A stretch of DNA of 8,117 nucleotides from Treponema sp. Its GTDB lineage: Bacteria; Spirochaetota; Spirochaetia; Treponematales; Treponemataceae. Numbering within the stretch: position 1 is the first letter of the stretch; every line of letters starts with the position of its first letter. Below are positions 5,260-8,117 of the stretch, piece by piece. Where the stretch lies: positions 1 to 8,117 of the forward strand of contig JAEDGP010000082.1 in the NCBI GenBank assembly GCA_016297405.1, in the 5' to 3' direction. The position numbers and the translations under genes were made by a program. The notes under the pieces are model-generated. The model did not search any database. It had not been told where the DNA came from and saw only the letters and a program-made list of their open reading frames with translations.

Positions 5260-6474
5260 AGCGGTTTTGATATTGTTATCGGCAATCCGCCGTATGTTGA
5301 ATCAAGAAGTTCCAATTTTCCAGATTCTTTAAAAAATGCATTACAGAATAGTATTGCAAAGAGATACGATTCTGCAACTTCAAAGAATTTTCCACGTGGT
5401 GCTGATTTGCTTATTTTCTTTTATGAGCTGTCTTTTAGATTGATTAATTCAAAAGGAATTAATACTTTCATAACTGATAATGCATGGTTATCAACAGATT
5501 ATGGAAAGTTATTTCAAGATTATTTATTAAAGAATATTGGTGTACAAGGTATTATAGATTCAGATTATAAATATTTTGAGACTGCGGATATTAATACTGT
5601 AATAACCTTTTTTAGAAAAGAAAAAAGAGATGATGTCGTATTCTTCCATTGTCATGATAATTTTTCTGATCATCATTATAATACAATAGACTCCAATGCT
5701 AGCAAAGGAAAAATCGATATATTAAGGTTTGAAACATCTTCTTCTTTGCTTCACAGTTATAAGTGGGGTTTTCTAAGTTCAACAAAGCCTGAACTAATTT
5801 CACTTTTGAACAAGATGTGTAAAATAAATGATATTGAATTTCAGGAAAAGATAGAAATCGGACAAGGACTGAATCTTACAAAAGATAAAGTTTTAACAGT
5901 TCAAACTAAAAATACTGTACCATTTTATATATCAGATAATGGATCAAAATATAATTGGGAAAGCAGTTTATTTTATGTAGATAAAGAAAACATCAGTGAA
6001 ACTCGAAGAATTCCACTAATGTTTTTACCACGTGGTTTGGGAACACATTTTTGTTGTATGAATGAAATTGCTGGGTTTACATCCAGTTATGTTGAAATTT
6101 ATGAAAAAGAAAAGCTTACTGATATTGAAAAGCTATGTATTTGGATTTTCTGTAATTCATCTTTACTATGGTTGCTAAGAGAATATACAGGAAGATGTAA
6201 TTTAGGTGGAGGAATGCTAAAAGCAGAGGCAACAGACTTAAAATCATTACCGTTGTGCTTTAGGTTTGGAAATATCCAAGAGATGCAAGATATATATAAT
6301 CTTGCTAAAGGTAAATCAAATCCTACGGATATTAATGATTCATTGAATACAGAGATTCATAAACGAATAAATAAACTTGTTTATGACTTTTTTCAACTTA
6401 AAGACAGTATTTTTTTTACTCAGATGCTTGCAGATCGGGTAAATTGGAGAAACAAAAAAAGTAAGTCAAAATAA
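5260..6474 (+). pseudogene. DNA adenine methyltransferase, Eco57I/type IIG-like, 5'-truncated
   Basis: About 404 codons remain of a restriction-modification methyltransferase. The amino-methyltransferase motif IV is intact at the very start (GFDIVIGNPPYVE), followed by TDNAWLSTDYGKLFQDYLL and a DINTVITFFRK strand. The C-terminal half (LPRGLGTHFC...SLLWLLREYTGRCNLGGGML...LKSLPLCF) resembles TaqI-like target-recognition domains. The AdoMet-binding motif I and any N-terminal nuclease, normally lying before NPPY in proteins of about 1000 residues, are absent. The frame has no credible start: the next upstream ATG (5125) lies inside the recombinase gene in another frame, and a palindromic repeat sits at the junction. 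Taken alone it should be inactive. It is more A+T-rich than the genes at the left, consistent with transfer. It could be a silent half-gene cassette rather than simple debris; no partner half is in the window. Confidence 0.8.
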
Positions 6475-6475
6475 A

Positions 6476-6540
6476 ATTGGGACAAAAAGGAACTGTCCAA
6501 TAAGTATTTATGCTAGGGCATGAGCAATGCCGAAATGCCC
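6476..6540. repeat. Hairpin-rich intergenic repeat-like element
   Basis: Two adjacent inverted repeats are visible. ATTGGGACA (6476-6484) pairs with TGTCCAAT (6494-6501) with one bulged G. GGGCAT (6516-6521) pairs with ATGCCC (6535-6540). On the minus strand the first hairpin is trailed by TTTATTTT and could terminate transcription coming from the PIN fragment. The layout resembles REP/BIME-type elements, but only one copy is present here. Confidence 0.4.
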
Positions 6541-6587
6541 AACAACACTGTGTATTGTGGTTTTGACTAAACTCAACCACCCTGAGA

Positions 6588-6860
6588 TTACTTTCGGGGC
6601 AGCACTTCTTTTGTATTAGTGATGTACCTAATTTTATCATTTGCAGTTAAAATATCAGCATCAGAATCAGAAAAATCAAAATCATGAGTAAGCAAAATTA
6701 AGTTATTTGCTATGCAAATATGCTCAATTAATCTATCATTAAAATCAAGTTCCGATACTTCCAAAAAAGAATCAATATCATCCTTAGAAAATGATTCACT
6801 AATTATATCAAAAGTTTTTAAGATTCTTGTTCTGATTATAGTATGGATATCTTCCTGAAC
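6588..6860 (-). pseudogene. PIN-domain (VapC-like) toxin, C-terminal fragment
   Basis: This is a 90-codon open frame on the minus strand with no ATG, GTG or usable TTG at its beginning, bounded upstream by an in-frame TAA. Its middle reads DFNDRLIEHICIANNLILLT and then HDFDF. This matches the C-terminal half of PIN-domain ribonucleases, where an acidic D..D/E helix precedes an 'L-[IV]-T-x-D-x-D-F' strand. The domain's first strand with its catalytic aspartate is missing, so it should be inactive. Intact members are about 130-150 residues and are the RNase toxins of VapBC modules. No antitoxin gene is present nearby. It appears to be a leftover of a toxin-antitoxin pair in the accessory segment. 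The PIN assignment rests on the motif and could be wrong for such a short piece. Confidence 0.6.
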
Positions 6861-6894
6861 TTATTTACTTGATATATATATAAATGTAAGATAC

Positions 6895-6915
6895 TGTTAA
6901 TATATATAACGGAGG
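6895..6915 (+). promoter_or_regulatory. Extended -10 and strong ribosome binding site before the glycosyltransferase
   Basis: The A+T-rich stretch at 6861-6910 contains TGT-TAATAT (6895-6903), an extended -10 candidate, and an upstream TTGATA (6869-6874) at a poor distance from it. GGAGG (6911-6915) lies 5 nt before TTG at 6921, and this spacing decides the start. The promoter call is weak; the ribosome binding site is clear. Confidence 0.4.
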
Positions 6916-6920
6916 TGAGT

Positions 6921-8015
6921 TTGAACATCTTACTTACGGTAGCTTACTTAGACGGCTGGCATGGATCTGCAATTCAGATACTTGAATATGCAGAAATATT
7001 ATCAAAAACAAACCAAGTATCTATAGCCTGTCTCCGTTTTACGTCTGATTTCAAATCATTATTACAAGAAACTAATGTAAATGTTTTTGAGGTAAAAAAT
7101 GAATCCATGCCTCTTGAATACGACCTGGTCTACTCCTTTCATTTTCCCGTTCTTTCTTTTCTTTTGAATAAAGGAATCAAAACAAAAAAGTGGGTTGCAG
7201 GTTCCCTTTCTCCCACAACTGCACTGGAAAGTTTTCCTTCATATTGGAAAGAAGAAAATTTCCTTACTGTACATTCTGGTCGCAGTATTGAACTTCATAA
7301 TATGCATTACGGAATTCCACAAGACAAAATGAAACTTTTTGGAAATCCTATACCCGATTATTTTGCTGATTTTAAACATCACAAAGATGGATTTCCAAAA
7401 TACCCCAAAAAGATTGGAATTGTTTCAAATCACACTCCAGATGAAATCCTGGGAATCAAAAAATATCTTCCTAAAAATATTAAACTTGAGTTTTATGGAT
7501 ATTCAAAGAAGTACGTCAGAATAACACCAGAAATTTTATCGCAATATGATCTTATAATCACTGTAGGAAAAACGGTAAACTATGCATTAGGTATGGGTAT
7601 TCCGGTTTACGAATATGATATGTTTGGTGGTTGTGGATACATTACAGTTGATAACTACGCGCCAGAAAAATTCAGGAACTTCTGCGGACTTGCTACAGAG
7701 CGAAAACTTGATTCACAAGTCATAGTTTCAGAAATTCTACAAAATTATGAGGCTGCAGTCTGCAATATTAGTACTCTACAATCTTATGCTTTGGATGATT
7801 TTCTACTTTCGAAACTGATGAAAGATTTCATTGATTTCGTAAATGCATCCTCAGAAGTCAATCTGAGCAAAGAAAAGCTCTTGGACTATTCACTGGAGAT
7901 AACTCATGATATCATAACAACTGTTTTACTAGCCGGCATTGACACCGCAAAAGATAAAAAATTTATTGACCGTCTGATAGGCTTCATTCGTAGAAGAATT
8001 TATAACTGGCATTAA
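6921..8015 (+). CDS. GT-B-type glycosyltransferase
   Basis: This 364-residue protein probably transfers a sugar from a nucleotide-activated donor during surface polysaccharide or glycolipid synthesis at the cytoplasmic face. The N-terminal Rossmann-like half opens MNILLTVAYLDGWHGSAIQI, with the glycine-containing loop typical of acceptor-side domains, and is followed by YDLVYSFHFP. A KKIGIVSNHTPDEILG segment (about 164-179) starts the second domain. The block TVGKTVNYALGMGIPVYEYD (about 214-233) occupies the position of the donor-binding segment in GT4-like enzymes. No membrane segments or signal peptide are seen. The TTG at 6921 is chosen because GGAGG lies 5 nt before it; a GTG at 6915 would overlap that site. 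The exact family, sugar and acceptor cannot be told. A gene for an exported protein follows about 50 nt downstream and is probably cotranscribed. Confidence 0.75.
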   Translation: MNILLTVAYLDGWHGSAIQILEYAEILSKTNQVSIACLRFTSDFKSLLQETNVNVFEVKNESMPLEYDLVYSFHFPVLSFLLNKGIKTKKWVAGSLSPTTALESFPSYWKEENFLTVHSGRSIELHNMHYGIPQDKMKLFGNPIPDYFADFKHHKDGFPKYPKKIGIVSNHTPDEILGIKKYLPKNIKLEFYGYSKKYVRITPEILSQYDLIITVGKTVNYALGMGIPVYEYDMFGGCGYITVDNYAPEKFRNFCGLATERKLDSQVIVSEILQNYEAAVCNISTLQSYALDDFLLSKLMKDFIDFVNASSEVNLSKEKLLDYSLEITHDIITTVLLAGIDTAKDKKFIDRLIGFIRRRIYNWH

Positions 8016-8065
8016 CATGAAAAAAAGTATCTTTCAAAGAAATAAATTTCTATTTGGAGTAATTT

Positions 8066-8117
8066 TTGAAAAAATTATTGTTCATATTTTTGTTCTGCAT
8101 GCTTACAGTAGCAGCTG
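8066..8117 (+). CDS. N-terminus of an exported protein (runs off window)
   Basis: Only 17 codons are visible: MKKLLFIFLFCMLTVAA, a classic signal peptide with two lysines, a hydrophobic core and a small-residue end. The start is TTG, 6 nt after GGAG (8056-8059), the same style as the glycosyltransferase before it. An overlapping frame from ATG 8017 (MKKSIFQRNKFLFGVIF) also stays open to the edge, but it has no ribosome binding site and a less typical N-terminus. The function cannot be inferred. Confidence 0.55.
   Translation, partial: MKKLLFIFLFCMLTVAA

Noticed and set aside
6416..6640. Minus-strand frame of 74 codons
   Set aside because: It runs across the hairpin-rich repeat and the end of the PIN remnant in another frame; the cysteine-rich translation looks like repeat sequence, not a protein.
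8017..8117. Frame from ATG 8017 as the next gene
   Set aside because: It has no ribosome binding site, and the overlapping TTG frame at 8066 has both a good site and a signal peptide; the call remains open because the window ends.
1..8117. CRISPR array, tRNA or rRNA gene
   Set aside because: I saw no regularly spaced direct repeats and no cloverleaf or ribosomal RNA signatures on either strand.

Overview
The window looks like a chromosomal segment of a gut or rumen fibre-degrading bacterium, most probably a Treponema-like spirochaete. The reasons are a GH120-type xylosidase, a YolD/UvrX-type translesion polymerase pair, a membrane c-di-GMP phosphodiesterase, TTG starts behind strong GGAGG sites, and a dispersed palindromic repeat that can be read as HAELDSAS. 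A Firmicute host cannot be excluded from the sequence alone.

Left part (1-4153, all on the minus strand). First comes the N-terminal 142 codons of a GH120 beta-xylosidase, running off the left edge. Next are a YolD-like gene and a Y-family DNA polymerase that overlap by 4 nt as one transcription unit. A 311-bp intergenic region follows. Last is a membrane-anchored protein with a degenerate GGDEF domain and an apparently active EAL domain. These genes have balanced codon usage and look like resident chromosome.

Middle part (about 4229-6860). This is an accessory segment, visibly richer in A+T from the recombinase onward. It holds a small uncharacterised gene (minus), a serine recombinase (plus), a 5'-truncated Eco57I/type IIG-like DNA methyltransferase (plus), a short palindromic repeat at the recombinase/methyltransferase junction, another hairpin-rich repeat, and a start-less PIN-domain (VapC-like) fragment (minus). 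It reads as a decayed defence or toxin island in which a site-specific recombinase sits against a half methyltransferase gene.

Right part (6861-8117, plus). A Leloir-type GT-B glycosyltransferase starts with TTG. The first codons of an exported protein follow, also starting with TTG after a good ribosome binding site. This is probably the edge of a surface-polysaccharide or envelope cluster.

The most interesting signal is regulatory. The polymerase/YolD promoter and the promoter of the small gene at 4504 share the palindrome TATCA-N5-TGATA followed by CACCT, placed 12 nt upstream of the -10 hexamer in both. This suggests one regulator, possibly an SOS or other stress regulator, controls both. 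The small gene also appears to be frameshifted, because its intrinsic terminator lies inside its reading frame. A well-formed plus-strand terminator at 2494-2541 has no plus-strand gene in front of it and may end a small RNA. All assignments come from reading the sequence; no database search was made.
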